A stretch of DNA of 64,000 bases from Doryteuthis pealeii (GCA_023376005.1 CM042143.1:80056991-80120990), one strand, 5' to 3'; shown: positions 1 through 11,354, counted from the first letter of the stretch. Program-made: numbers and translations. Notes: generated by a model from the letters alone, not told the origin.

Positions 1-1145
1 AGAAGAGGAGAGAAGAAGAAGAGGAAGAACAAAAATAGGAACTGGAAAGTTGACGTTGAAAGAAGTGGGAAGAAAAAAGATACAAACCAAACCTTGAAAC
101 GAAAGAGAGAAAGACAGAAAGAAAGTCTGAAACAAAAAAAAAAAACAAGAAAAGAAGAAGAAAGATTTAAAAAAAGAATGAAAAAGAAAAAAGAAAGACA
201 AAAAGAAAAAGAAAGACAAAAAGTGAAAAAAGAAGAAAAAACTGAGCAGAAAGAAAAACAGACAAAAAAGAGTGAAAAAAGAAGAAAAGGGGCCGAAAAG
301 AAGGAAAATAAAGAAAGATTTCAAAGTAAGAAGAAAAAAAAGACAAAAAGAAAGAAAATAAGAAATATATACAAATTTGAAAGACGAAAGAAAAGTATTT
401 CTAAGTTACTAGTAAAAAAAAAAAAAAATGTACCGATTTGAAAATAATTAACCCCAAAAGTAAAATAAAAACTTTTTTTTAATTATTCGCTTTCTTTTTT
501 CTTTCTTTTAGCATCCTCATCATCAAACTTTTCTCATCAACATCCCATACGCAAGAAGTTAATCAGTTGGAGTGTCTGTTGCCCTGAAATACCCAAACCG
601 TATATGACGTCTGCTTAAGACTTTGTGACTTTTACGTGAAGAAAATGACATTTCAGTGATCCAACAAATGGAGAGAGTAAGAGGAACAAATTTGGAGTGG
701 GGAGATGATAAAGATCCCGATAATAGTTGGAATGGCTATTGTAGTGATGATTAGACTGATAGACAGACAGACAGACGGACGTCAATGAAATAAATAAATC
801 CTATTAGGACCGAGCGAGAGAAAAGAAAGAAGTGTAGATTTTCTTTTATCTTATTTGTACTTTTTTTTTCACCTGATTTTACACCCCACCACCAGAAAAG
901 AGGAAGAAAAGAAGAAATGGAAAGAAAGAAAAAAAAACCAATAAAGAAGAAAAGAGAAGAAAAAAAGAAGAAAAGAACGAGAGTGGGAAGAAAGTTAAAA
1001 ACATTTTTACCTAAAAGCACAAACAAGAGTCAAGTTGAAAACAAAGAAAAAATAAAGAAAACGAAAAAGAATATGAAAGCAATAACAAAACAAAAAAAAA
1101 AACTTTAATAAAAAAGAAAAGAGCAAAAAAGACGTTAAAAAAACT
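1..1145. repeat. Purine-rich low-complexity region
   Basis: The plus strand is dominated by A and G (runs such as gaaagaaagaaag and poly-A), especially in 1-440 and 890-1145. Open frames here translate to Lys/Glu/Arg-only protein and have no recognisable domain, so I do not call them genes. The 480-890 stretch between is of mixed composition and holds nothing I recognise. Confidence 0.8.
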
Positions 1146-1340
1146 TCGCAAACAGCCCATAGTAGGCTTCAATCTGTCGCAGTGACACGAGGGATAATGA
1201 GAAAATGAGTGCAGAGGGAGGCGAGGGGTCGGATGACAAGTTGTGGGGGGTGGGAAAAACAAAGTACGAAACAAGACATCAAAATCTGTATTGTTGGGTG
1301 TAGGGGAATTTGGATAAGAGGGAAAGGTGGGAGTATTAGA

Positions 1341-1343
<3 letters not shown>

Positions 1344-1374
<31 letters not shown>
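1344..1374. repeat. (GT)n microsatellite
   Basis: Uninterrupted GT dinucleotide run. A second GT run lies at 1591-1619. The 1375-1590 interval between them shows no gene signal. Confidence 0.95.
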
Positions 1375-1377
<3 letters not shown>

Positions 1378-1588
1378 AAAGCGTGAAAAGAAATAATAAG
1401 TCTGGATGATAGCTAACGCGGGGGTGGTTCCATGGCGATGAGGGATAAATGTGTATTGGTAAATAGGAAATGAACTGTACACATTTATTTCAGTTTGCTG
1501 TCCATCACAAAGCATCTCTTGTACAGTTCGAACTCACAAGAGCAGTTGTTGGTTTCAAATTACAAGGGGGGAGGTCTAAGGTGTTCTT

Positions 1589-1621
<33 letters not shown>

Positions 1622-1848
1622 CATTGTTTTGCGTAATCTGAGTAAACAACCCCAATCGACAACAGACAGACTGAATCATTAAAAAAAAATGATAGAATAA
1701 AATAAATTAATCAATGAATAAATGTATCCGCATTTCGACGTAGTAAGCAGATATGCTTAAGTAATTTATTTATGTACATATGAATGAACGCCTTCATAAC
1801 ACGTTGGTATTATTAGAAGAGACTTTTTATTGACTTCACACACACACA

Positions 1849-2014
1849 GTGTTCTGTGTATGATATTAAACTGTATCTGATGGTGAGACTCCAGTTCTGG
1901 AGAGCTGAGGGGTAACCCGTTCATTGTCATTACTCCCAGGTCCAATCTGATTCGGAGTCCTATTACTTATTCAATGTTCAAATAGACCTGTTTAAACATT
2001 ATTCGTATTCAATA
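1849..2014 (+). repeat. SINE-A copy, truncated body
   Basis: Matches the central part of the most frequent interspersed repeat in the window: 'ctccagttctggag', 'cattactcccaggtcca', then 'aaatagacctgtttaaa' and 'attattcgtattcaata'. Both the 5' start ('ccctgtcagcggggcttag') and the 3' 'gttgacatgccgttaaaatc' tail are absent. Confidence 0.75.
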
Positions 2015-2058
2015 AAAATTTTTAAAAAAAGAAAAAAGTAGGAAATAGAGAAGGTAAA

Positions 2059-2105
2059 AGAAGAAGAAGAAGAAGAAGAAGAAGAAGAAGAAGAAGAAGA
2101 AGAAG
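2059..2105. repeat. (AAG)n microsatellite
   Basis: About 16 perfect AAG units in a wider purine-rich stretch. Confidence 0.95.
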
Positions 2106-2831
2106 ATTGCTAATAAGAGGAAATGAAAGTAAAGGGAGAAGTAAATAAAAGATAACGTAGAGGGGGGGGAGAAATGTAAAAAGACGACAAGAGATTAAGT
2201 GTCTACAAGTGTCCTCGTTTATTTAAAAAGAAAAATTGAAACCCATTTACGCGAAACAGACAGAGTATTAAGGAAGAATCAAGTTCACCTGTTCTTTCTT
2301 CTTCTCTCCTTTTAAAACTAATTCCAATTGAATAAAAGGGGAAGAAATAGCAAATTTAAAAAGAAAACCTTCTTCCTCACTACTAAATCACATGTCATCG
2401 GCAATAGCAAATAACATCGGAATTTTTATTTAATTTTATGCTTTTTATTTTTTTATTACAGGTAAAAAATAAATAAATAAATAAATAAAAGCCACCCTTC
2501 TTTACCACAACCCCAACAGCTGGATAAGAGGCGCCGGTAAGAACGAAATAAGATATAACAAGGGGAACGTTTCATCTGTTTAATTACCTGGCTGTCGATC
2601 TAATTTTAACCTGCTAGCATTCCCGCTAACCCCTATCCATCAATCTGTTCGTATCTATCTACTTATCTATCACGATATGTTCATATTCATTGGTACACCT
2701 GTCTATTGATGAAGAAGACACTGTCATCTCTCTCTATCTCTCCCTCATCTACTCGCAGGAAATCCATTGCAACTTCCAATGCACGAGCATGAATTTCTTT
2801 GAAATTTAGTAGGTATCAATTAACCTTTCAC

Positions 2832-3112
2832 ATCTATCTATCTATCTCAGTCTCTTCATAACTATCTATCTATCTATCTCATCTATCTATCTTCTCTTCA
2901 TATCTATCTATCTCAGTCTCTTCATATCTATCTATCTATCTCAGTCTCTTCATATCTATCTATCTATCTCATATCTATCTATCTAGTCTCTTCATAACTA
3001 TCTATCTACCTATCTATCTCAGTCTCTTCATAACTATCTATCTATCTATCTCAGTCTCTTCATATCTATCTATCTATCTATCTCAGTCTCTTCATATCTA
3101 TCTATCTAACTA
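2832..3112. repeat. (TATC)n array with higher-order repeat
   Basis: TATC tetranucleotide runs are interrupted by a recurrent 'tcagtctcttcata' spacer about every 30-40 bases, so a higher-order unit is superimposed on the tetranucleotide. Confidence 0.9.
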
Positions 3113-3138
3113 TTCCACTCTATACATCTATGCGCCTT

Positions 3139-3527
3139 ATGGGTGGGACCTAGAATACGACGATTACATCTCCCGCAGAAGGATAAGACCCCACCTCACA
3201 CACACTCACTCACTCACTCAAAAGAACATCCTCGATATAACACTAAACTACATCCAGTGATGAGACTCCAATTCTGGGGCCCTGAGGAGCATGAAGTCAC
3301 TCTTTGGTGTCATTACTCCCGGATATCTTCTGACCCGGAGGGGTAGCACCTATGAGTAAAATATAAGAATTCTTGAAACCAAATAACTGTGTAAATTATT
3401 TGTATTAAAAATAGTTACTTGAAGCTATAATTCTTTACAAATTATTATCATTACTTACTTGACTAACCTCGACATTAATAACCCAACAAGGATTGACATG
3501 CCGTAAAACCAACCGACTAACCAACTA
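3139..3527 (+). repeat. SINE-A copy, near full length
   Basis: Contains in order a diverged start ('cctagaatacgacgatt'), 'aggataagacc', 'gatgagactccaattctgg', 'gacccggaggggtagcacc' and the 3' end 'gattgacatgccgtaaaacc' followed by a CCAA/CTAA tail. The 3345-3465 segment is divergent. Confidence 0.8.
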
Positions 3528-3540
3528 TTCATTTTATATT

Positions 3541-3563
3541 TGAGAGAGAGAGAAAGAGAGTAA

Positions 3564-3627
<64 letters not shown>
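3541..3627. repeat. (GA)n / (CT)n inverted microsatellite
   Basis: A short GA run is followed directly by a long CT run, so the transcript could fold into a hairpin. Confidence 0.9.
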
Positions 3628-3629
<2 letters not shown>

Positions 3630-3960
3630 GCCATCTTATCTAGCCATCTCTCTTTCTGTTTATCATTTTATTTAAAAATCTTGATTAGGATTTCAAATTT
3701 TTAAGAACACGAAATTTTAATTAAGCTTTTAAGAAAAAAAAACTCTTCCGGGCACTAGCATATCACGTGTTGGCTTAATTAAAAGTAGTGGAAATCTGTA
3801 TTTTGTTCTCAAACACCACTGATCTATACCGTGTTTAATAGCAGAAAGAGGTAGTCTCTAAAGTTAAGTAGAATATATTGTCATAACTTAACGTTATGTT
3901 AAAACTAAAAACCCTATAGCATAATCTTCTATGCGCTCCAGTCCAATAAGATTTACACTT

Positions 3961-4204
3961 TTAACTCTTTGCCTACTTTAAACCGCTCACAGTGGCTCTC
4001 CCACCACTATGGTGCAAAAACCTATGGTTAGTTCATTATAATTGAGCAGAAGGGCTCAGACTACAATAACAATAGGACTTTATTTGAATAGAATGAGTTC
4101 AGAGGGGAATAGATAGTGAACTTTGAAATATCCCATCATACAGGTAAAAAATACCAAAATAATTTGGTACAGTCGTGGGGCAAATTTAGTAGGTAAAGAG
4201 TTAT
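3961..4204 (+). mobile_element. piggyBac-type MITE flanked by TTAA
   Basis: A 236-bp non-coding element (3965-4200) begins CTCTTTGCCTACTTTAA and ends AGTAGGTAAAGAG, an inverted repeat. It is flanked by TTAA (3961-3964) and TTAT (4201-4204). TTAA target sites are the hallmark of piggyBac transposases. A related copy in the opposite orientation lies at 45012-45257. The transposase is presumably supplied in trans. Confidence 0.7.
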
Positions 4205-4854
4205 GAGTTGATCCACTTTTCTAAGAAGGATACTCCAACGGTAACCTACGAAGTAAGTGACCCATGACTCGGGACCATTGAGTAAGATAACCAAAACAAC
4301 AGTTCTGTACACATTGATGTTTTGTATGCTTTTCTTCAGATGTTTGCACAGTTTGCCTTTGCAAGTTTCTTTTCAATTTTGACATCTGAAGATATAGTGA
4401 ACTGCAATTAGCTGAACTACTCGACTGTCTTTAGCTGATAGCGAGGCGAGAATGATGGTAAACGACCCGAAATGCAGGCTGTTGAAGAAGTTCTGACTTT
4501 CACTCCGAAGAGCTCGCTATTTTCTACAAAGCAGGATGTTATATGATGTAGGGATGTTTCTGTGTGCGCAATAAGGGCAGCATAATCAGTTCATAGATGG
4601 GTTACACCAGTGTCTTAGTTTGGACATTTACTTTAAATAGATTGTCATCAGTGTGATATCGGATGTAGATATTGTCTTCGTCATCAAGGTCTTCTCTGAC
4701 ACTCTGGAGTTTCATGCTGAAGAAGATGGAGAAAAAAGTTGTCACGAGGACGCAACCCCTCTTTACTCAGTTTTCGATATAAAACGCTCTGAGAGGTCAT
4801 TGTTCTATCGTACTTGACCGCACTAATTTTCCTGTAGCTGAATGGCCATATCAA

Positions 4855-5330
4855 GGAACTTTGAAGAACATCATAGTTGTTCCATGAGGAACTTTAAGAG
4901 GGCATATCCTAGTCGTTCCATGAGGAACTTTAGAAGAGGGCATATCCTAGCCGTTCCATGGGGAACTTTAGAGAGGGCATATCCTAGCCGTTCCATGGGA
5001 ACTTTAGAGGAGTTCATATACTAGTCGTTCCTTGAGGGACTTTAGAGGAGGGCATATCCTAGTCGTTCCTTGAGGGACTTTAGAGGAGGTCATATCCTAG
5101 TCGTTCCACGAAGAACTTTAGAGGGGGGGGCAGATCCTAGTCGTTCCACGACAGAAGACGAGAACTTTAGAGGGGGCAGATCCTAGTCGTTCCACGAAGA
5201 ACTTTAGTCCTAGTCGTTCCACGAAGAACTTTAGAGGGGGGCAGATCCTAGTCGTTCCACGAAGAACTTTAGAGGAGGGCATATCCTAGTCGTTCCATGA
5301 GAATTTTAGAAGAGGGTATATCGTAGTGAT
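4855..5330. repeat. Minisatellite, ~40-bp unit
   Basis: Eleven or so imperfect tandem copies of a unit built from 'tcgttccacgaagaac', 'tttagaggggg' and 'cagatcctag'. Each unit contains the short palindrome gttcc..ggaac. Copies vary by runs of 3-8 G and by deletions, and one (near 5148) carries an insertion. A 60-codon frame across it (4842-5024) is just the repeat translated. Confidence 0.9.
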
Positions 5331-5492
5331 TCCACGATTTGTCACATCTTTTCTACTTACAGTGAGACCGACAAGCATCCCGTACAGACTTTTGTTTTAA
5401 TTCCTTGTATTTCTCTCTCGCTACCTGAGAACAAATAGCATTCCTGGTGTGTAAATTAGGGAAATGCTATATCTATCATGTTATATTTCCGT

Positions 5493-5857
5493 TCTGCCGA
5501 CGGGGCTTAGAATACGCTGACTGTATCCTCTGATGAGGGGTAAGACCTCCTACCCCCAAAAGCCGTGCCCCGAGTATGACACTAAACTGCATCTGATGGC
5601 GAGGCTCTAGTTCTAAAAAATATGGAGTGTATGGAGTACCTTTCATTGCCATTACCCCTAGATCCACTCTGACCTGTAGTGGTAGCACCTGCTAGGTTCC
5701 CATATATGTGACAAATAGATCTGTTTAAAGATTAGGCGTATTCGACAGGACCGTGTGTAAAAAAGAAAAAGAAAAACACTTAAGAAACAACTACACACAT
5801 AAATATAAACGTACAATTTCTAGATGGGTTGACATGCCGATAAAATCAATTAATCAT
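5493..5857 (+). repeat. SINE-A copy, full length
   Basis: One of the most complete copies: starts 'gccgacggggcttagaatac', has 'gacactaaactgcatctgat', 'attacccctagatccac', 'ccgtgtgtaaaaa' and ends 'gttgacatgccgataaaatc' plus an AATTAATC tail. No tRNA-like A/B box is evident in its head, so I cannot say what RNA it derives from. Confidence 0.85.
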
Positions 5858-5889
5858 ATAAGTATATTTATCTCCCAATAACTGGGTAA

Positions 5890-5896
<7 letters not shown>

Positions 5897-5957
<61 letters not shown>

Positions 5958-6025
5958 TACATAACTATACATGAGTAGATTAACCCTGAACTCAAAATTC
6001 TAAGTTATTTGCTTATTTACCCGGG

Positions 6026-6063
<38 letters not shown>
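5897..6063. repeat. Two (TA)n tracts
   Basis: Long TA runs at about 5897-5954 and 6029-6063, separated by about 75 bp of unique sequence. Confidence 0.95.
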
Positions 6064-6067
<4 letters not shown>

Positions 6068-6308
6068 ATGCCTACCTACCTATATCTATCTCTACCTATT
6101 TACACCAGGTTTATTATCATTACAACAGTAAGGTTCCACCCACTCCTTTAGTAAAAATCATGACACTTAATGGGACCTACTATTGACACTAACGAGACAG
6201 TTGACATGACCAACACCATTCTAGATTCATCACTAGAACGTTGACAGCTCATGTTATACGACAGTGACCAAACACTAAGTACGTAAAGATTAACCACTCA
6301 CTTGACTT

Positions 6309-6309
<1 letters not shown>

Positions 6310-6350
<41 letters not shown>
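6310..6350. repeat. (CT)n microsatellite
   Basis: Pure CT run. Flanking 6064-6309 and 6351-6640 show no gene signal. Confidence 0.95.
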
Positions 6351-6354
<4 letters not shown>

Positions 6355-6699
6355 TGAGACAAAATCTACCTACCTAGTTACCTATCTACAAGATATACAA
6401 AAGAAACATTCATTATATTACATATTATCACAAACTACACACCACATCCATCACCTCACTTTATCTACTTATTACCAAGACTAAAATTTATGAAGACAGT
6501 GGCATGTGGAGGGGGTGCGGCTGCAATGGTGGTTAGTGCAAACAACAACAACAAAATGGAAAATAAAAATCCAGGTACATTCATATGTAATTATGTATAG
6601 ATAATTAAGGTTACAATGACGAAATATCAGTTGTTTTTTTTATCGCAATACACCTGGGTCCTTATTTCTATGACAGGAATAGTGCGTATCGGAGACAAA

Positions 6700-6800
6700 A
6701 AGATAGGCTGTCAGCGGGATTCGAACTCATATTCCTTTTGCATCGGATAAACCTGATTACCCATAGCAGATGGTTTACCAACTAAGCTTTTGGCATAACA
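6700..6800 (-). repeat. tRNA-derived SINE head (SINE-E)
   Basis: On the minus strand, a B-box-like 'gagttcgaatcccgctgac' follows an A-box-like 'agcttagttggtaaacc'. This spacing is typical of a Pol III internal promoter. No clean acceptor stem is visible, so a SINE or tRNA relic is more likely than a working tRNA. Confidence 0.6.
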
Positions 6801-6936
6801 GAAGCCTAAATCACACCTATAACTCATTCCCTACTTTGTCCCCGATCTGTCAGCGCCAGGATTGTTATTGTTTTTAAACACTATTCGTGTTAATACATTT
6901 TTTTCTATGTAACTATCTTTCAGTTTTATATAAATA

Positions 6937-7236
6937 ATTGATTAATTAAACTTAATGGCATGTCAACCCATCTAGGGTTGAATTATTCTTAGATATTAGG
7001 GAATCGAGTTCATTGTACGTTCATATTTACATGTTTTTGTTTAGCTTTTCCAAAGACTTTTTTTTGTTGGGGGGGGGGGTCTGCATACGGTCCTATCCAA
7101 TATGAATAATTTTTAAACAGATATATTTGACCCATAGATGGGACCCTATCAAGTACTACCACTCCGGGTCTGAGTGGCCCTGGGAATAATGGCAATGAAA
7201 GGATACTCCATACTCCTAAGAGATCGCTACCTAATG

Positions 7237-7242
<6 letters not shown>
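6937..7242 (-). repeat. SINE-A copy, minus strand
   Basis: Reverse-complement SINE-A: 'ggcatgtcaacccatcta', 'gatgggaccctatcaag', 'gggaataatggcaatgaaa' and 'ctaatgcagttta', preceded by the tail in the form GATTAATT. It includes a poly-G run near 7070. Confidence 0.8.
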
Positions 7243-7267
<25 letters not shown>

Positions 7268-7488
7268 ATCCAAAAGTCCAGAGAAGAAATCTTCCTTACG
7301 ACATAGGAGTTTTTTTTAAAAACAACTTGTCGCAGTTTGAGAGCTCAATGTGTGCTCTTATTGTTAGAGTCACAGAGCAAATGTCCTTGAAACCAATTCT
7401 GCATCTGATGAGTCGGGAGAATTAGACACTTTGTCTAAGCTCCCCGAAATAGTCTATAATGCAAAATCTCTAAGTCTTTTGTTATTTC

Positions 7489-7493
<5 letters not shown>

Positions 7494-7582
<89 letters not shown>
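7494..7582. repeat. (TA)n(GT)n compound microsatellite
   Basis: TA run to about 7538, then GT run to about 7582. The following 7583-8390 has a weak match near 7700 ('actcatcgctgctta') to sequence at 61680 and otherwise nothing I recognise. Confidence 0.95.
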
Positions 7583-7583
<1 letters not shown>

Positions 7584-8394
7584 GATTGGTATTCTGTTTT
7601 ACGTTGTATCAACTCTTTTCGAGTTATTTAATTCTGAATCGAGTCATTTTGATATTTGGTTTCTTACAGTAGCTGCTATTGCTTAAATGGTCACTCATCT
7701 AATTATTGAACAGACTCATCGCTGCTTAACTTCGGTGATCTAGCAGCAACCGGTGCTTTCAACGTGACTTGACCGTAAGCCGTGTATGTTCGTGTGTGAA
7801 TAACTACTCGGAGAATAGATACACAAAATAAGCCTGGAACTTTATATCAAAAAATGTGTTATATAAATATCTTTGTTGGCAGTAATATTATATATTTGCT
7901 TTAATTAAGCACTAGTTTCTTTAGAATTGGTTTCAAGGACATTTCCACTTCCATTTTATATTTATGTGTCTGTACTGCGTGTACGTTTCTATGCGTAATA
8001 TATACGAGCCATATCCATATGGAAAGCCTTCAAGTCTGTGCGATGAAATTTTAAGGTGGAATGCAGCGTTCGCGTAATCGCCCCATCCCCACCCTTTAAA
8101 CTAACGATTTACTTGACATGGCCCATCAAAGATGAACGAGAGTAGCAAGATAGCTGAGTCGTTAGGTCGTCCACCCCCACCCCCTTTTTTTTAAAAATTT
8201 CATTAGAGTTTCACTTTCTCAGGCAGATGGCTGTCCCAGGCTGAAAAGTTTTGCCTCCCATGAAAAGGTATATCTCGAATTAAAACAGGTTGAGAATTTG
8301 CATTATTTTAATCTTTCGGACTGTTGTCCTTGTCTTTACTGTTATATACACAACGTTCCGCTTGGTGTTTCTTGTCGAATTCGGGGACCTTCTT

Positions 8395-8625
8395 TTAACA
8401 TCCCACCATGTCAGATAAACATGAAGTCCAATTATTATAGGGAGCCACACATAAAATAAGCTCATGCAGTGGACCAGTGTAACAATTGCATGTCCCGTCG
8501 GCATTCCACTTTTGAGACGTCTCAGGCACCGAGTAATAAATTGAACTTTGCCCCTTTAAATCGAGAGGGCGGGTGTTGCCTGGAAGCACGAGCACCTGGG
8601 ATCACACGATTAATTTGTCCTGGGT
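8395..8625. repeat. Repeat F, copy 1
   Basis: Shares 'aagtccaattatt', 'agctcatgcagtg', 'accagtgtaa', 'tcggcattcc' and 'gggcaggtgtt/gggcgggtgttg' with 15266-15450 in the same order and orientation. This is an interspersed family of about 200 bp; class unknown. Confidence 0.65.
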
Positions 8626-9045
8626 TTTTCGGGGACTTATTATCGAATGAATACACAGACAAATAGGTAGAGAATTGATGTTTCGGTCCACCGCCAAAAC
8701 ATGAAACTCTGTCCTAAATCTTTTACGATGCTAAGCTCACCAAATATCAAGAGTTACTAGAACAATGTAGAAGTCAGAAGGACTGACGAGTGGTATCTGA
8801 GCCAATAGAAGTCTCTGCGGGACCTTGATTAGAATTGGTCTAACAGAAGCTACTAAGAGGGTCACCAGAATCTTCACGAAAGTCAGTGGGGGAAAACCTA
8901 GGTAGTTTTGGATAAAGAGAACGAGCCCTTGGATCGTTGCTGCTGGAAAGCGATCAATCTCACCTGGGTCAACTGGGCAAGAAGGGAGATGGTGAAAGAC
9001 CTGATCACTTATGATGCATCCTAGAGCATCTGCAAGATGTGTCAG

Positions 9046-9082
<37 letters not shown>

Positions 9083-9124
9083 AACACCTCCGCACGAACA
9101 GGATGCAACACAAGGTGATTTTTT

Positions 9125-9336
9125 AAGCGGAATTTAACAGGTTTGAATTCAGAGTTTTCCTTTTCATAGACTGGTTACCTAGCCAAAGTTAAAGAGTCCA
9201 GTCTGTCGTACTATTTACTCATAGCTAGAGTAGTTAGAGGCATACCTTCCTCAAGGTTATTAGCGCCATGTGAAATGCAAACAACCTCGTCCAAGATTTG
9301 AACTCGGGTCGACTCTAACCATTACATCACGTGCTT
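9125..9336 (-). repeat. SINE-B copy, minus strand
   Basis: Reverse complement of the tRNA-derived family seen complete at 50090-50375: 'gactggttacctagcc', 'gcgccatgtgaaatgc', then the B box as 'atttgaactcgggtcg' and the A box as 'taaccattacatcacg'. It is flanked by TA runs on both sides (about 9047-9080 and 9348-9398). Confidence 0.8.
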
Positions 9337-9344
9337 CCACACAC

Positions 9345-9400
<56 letters not shown>

Positions 9401-9433
9401 GAAGGTAAAAATGGATATTGAATCCGACAATAC

Positions 9434-9624
9434 GTAAGAAAGTTTTATAGAAAAACAACAAGATGTTAAAAATTTTTGCTGACAGATATCTGTTTCGACA
9501 TTATGAATATGTCTTTTTCAAAGCAACATTGTTGCTTTGAAAAAGACATATTCATAATGTCGAAACAGATATCTGTCAGCAAAAATTTTTAACATCTTGT
9601 TGTTTTTCTATAAAACTTTCTTAC
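9434..9624. repeat. Perfect 191-bp palindrome
   Basis: Two 95-base arms (9434-9528 and 9530-9624) are exact reverse complements around the single base 9529, as far as I can read. Each arm contains 'atgtcgaaac' followed by the self-complementary 'agatatctgt' and a C, resembling the 3' half of a hammerhead core. TA-rich DNA flanks it. It could be a foldback element, a nearly identical inverted duplication or a library/assembly artefact. Confidence 0.9.
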
Positions 9625-9888
9625 ATATATATATATATATAAGGGGGGGCAAAGGATTGGGAAAAGGATGCGTGAAGCGTCATCATATATAAAGAAAAAA
9701 ACAATCCAAGAGAATTTAACCAGAAGATGGTTTTCACTCAGCAAATGGACATGCAATTTGACCAGTACATTTTCCTTCCCTTTGAATAGTGCCACTACTG
9801 TTCGTCTACATGGATGGTTTTGGCATTGAAAAAAACCCACGAAGGTTCATATGCTATTAAACAAAGAAACCAACCTTACTAATCTATG

Positions 9889-10031
9889 TGTCAAATAGAT
9901 CTAAATAATCTGATATCATATAACCGTGTGCAAAAAAAAAAACTTAAACTACAACAAAAAATGTAAATGTAGACATAGAATAACCCCAGACGGATTGACA
10001 TACCGTTAAAAACCAATCAATCAATCAAATC
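9889..10031 (+). repeat. SINE-A copy, 3' part
   Basis: Contains 'caaatagatct', 'aaccgtgtgcaaaaaa' and 'cggattgacataccgttaaa', ending in a CAATCAATCAA tail. The 5' half is missing. Confidence 0.8.
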
Positions 10032-10638
10032 AGGCAATACTGGGAACTTCTATTATCTAGATTATAGATTCTATAAACATGAAGTGACTTAATAGCCGCC
10101 TTCGGTGGTCTTTAAATGAGTCCTTTATGAAAAATGTATTTGCTTGTGCATTCAAGGATACTGTTTTGAGGAGATGAAGAAATCAAGATTTAGGGCGGGA
10201 TCAAGTGCAGCGGCGATAAATTATGCGCAAACAGAGAAAGAAAAAAAAAAAAGTGGACATTCAAAAATGATGATGATAAAAATAAAAAATAAATAAAAAC
10301 ATGGCGCTGGTTTTTCTCAGCCCTCACTCGGCGGCAAATCATGAATGACAAATATAAACACTGGAAGTCTTTTAATGTATGAATTGGCAGGAAGTAAGGA
10401 AAGATATGGAGCTGATATTAAAATACTTCCATAGTTGGGTCGACATTTGTTGTTGTTGTTGTTGTTATTTCCGTAAATGTTCGTTTCCTGTAATGCAATT
10501 CTTTCTTAATAGATTTGTCATACAGTCAATGCAACAAAAATAGTTTTACAATTTTTTGATATCACTTTCTGTATTATATATATATATATATAAGTTAAAA
10601 GTAAGGAAATGAATCCGACGGTATAAGTATAGATAAAA

Positions 10639-10713
10639 GGATAAACACACAATACTGTTAAAATGAAATTATATAAAATATTTTCATTTTAACAGCATTG
10701 TGTGTTTTCATAT

Positions 10714-10714
<1 letters not shown>
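10639..10714. repeat. Inverted repeat, ~30-bp arms
   Basis: 'aaacacacaatactgttaaa' with 'atgaaa' at 10643-10668 pairs with 'ttttcattttaacagcattg' and 'tgtgttt' at 10681-10707, leaving a short AT loop. It looks MITE- or hairpin-like and is followed by a TA tract (about 10717-10766). Confidence 0.75.
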
Positions 10715-10769
<55 letters not shown>

Positions 10770-10827
10770 CAATGAGGAATCAAAACAAATAAAAGTTTTT
10801 GCTTTTATTTATTTAATTACGGGAACG

Positions 10828-10874
10828 GTATTACAACCAGCGGTTTCTTGCTGAAAGCATTCATCAGGTAAGAC
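10828..10874 (-). ncRNA. Hammerhead-like ribozyme motif
   Basis: Minus strand: CTGATGA (10867-10861) and GAAA (10847-10844) form a complete hammerhead core. Stem II is TGCT/AGCA with loop TTC, but its core-proximal pair is an A.A mismatch. Stem III is ACC/GGT (3 bp) and the cleavage triplet reads GTT. Stem I pairs GTCTTAC (10874-10868) with GTAATAC (10834-10828), with one mismatch. Known hammerheads with very short stem III occur in Penelope-like elements and retrozymes. The weak stems leave activity uncertain. Confidence 0.6.
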
Positions 10875-10968
10875 GAAACGGTTCCTTTGAAAATGACAGA
10901 AATTGTGTAAATGGTCAAATGTGTGCGTTTTTTTTAACTGTATTCTCGTGTTTGCGTGATGCGTGATG

Positions 10969-10972
<4 letters not shown>

Positions 10973-11006
<34 letters not shown>
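10973..11006. repeat. (TA)n microsatellite
   Basis: Pure TA run; further dinucleotide runs nearby are (GT)n at 11357-11390 and (TA)n at 11657-11704. The 11007-11356 and 11705-12200 intervals hold nothing I recognise. Confidence 0.95.
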
Positions 11007-11010
<4 letters not shown>

Positions 11011-11354
11011 GTATCCAAATGACTGGTAGTAAGAGATGATTCCACCTGGGATCCTCAAAATCTCACTGAATAACCATACTGTATGCTCCTGTAGGTGCAA
11101 ACATATATTCATACAAGGATTCTTATAAATCCATAAAGAGAGCTCAATGTATAATAATCAATAAATTAGATTAAATACACAGCAATATTTAACTTTCAAA
11201 GAAAGAAAAAACTTAACAAACCGTCATTCGTAATAAATTTATTTCGCCCAAAAGGCTTTTTAAAATCTTTTAAAAACTCTTTTTAAATTCTTAAGAGGCT
11301 GGCCTCTTCAGACGGATATCACAAAATGAAGGAATTCACATAAAGACAGTTTCA

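Noticed and set aside
94..441. 115-codon frame of Lys/Glu/Arg
   Set aside because: It is translated purine-rich low-complexity DNA with no domain and no splice or promoter context.
2832..3112. Regularly spaced repeats that could suggest a CRISPR array
   Set aside because: Tetranucleotide microsatellite with short fixed spacers in eukaryotic-type DNA; spacers are not unique.
4855..5330. Minisatellite considered as CRISPR-like or protein repeat
   Set aside because: Units are contiguous with no variable spacers and no long open frame runs through the array.
8737..9111. 124-codon minus frame
   Set aside because: Partly TA repeat at its N-terminal end and no family resemblance in the rest; no supporting signals.
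11280..11330. 'gaggctggcctcttcagacgg' region as another hammerhead
   Set aside because: The minus strand has CTGAAGA but no GAAA at a workable distance and no stem II.
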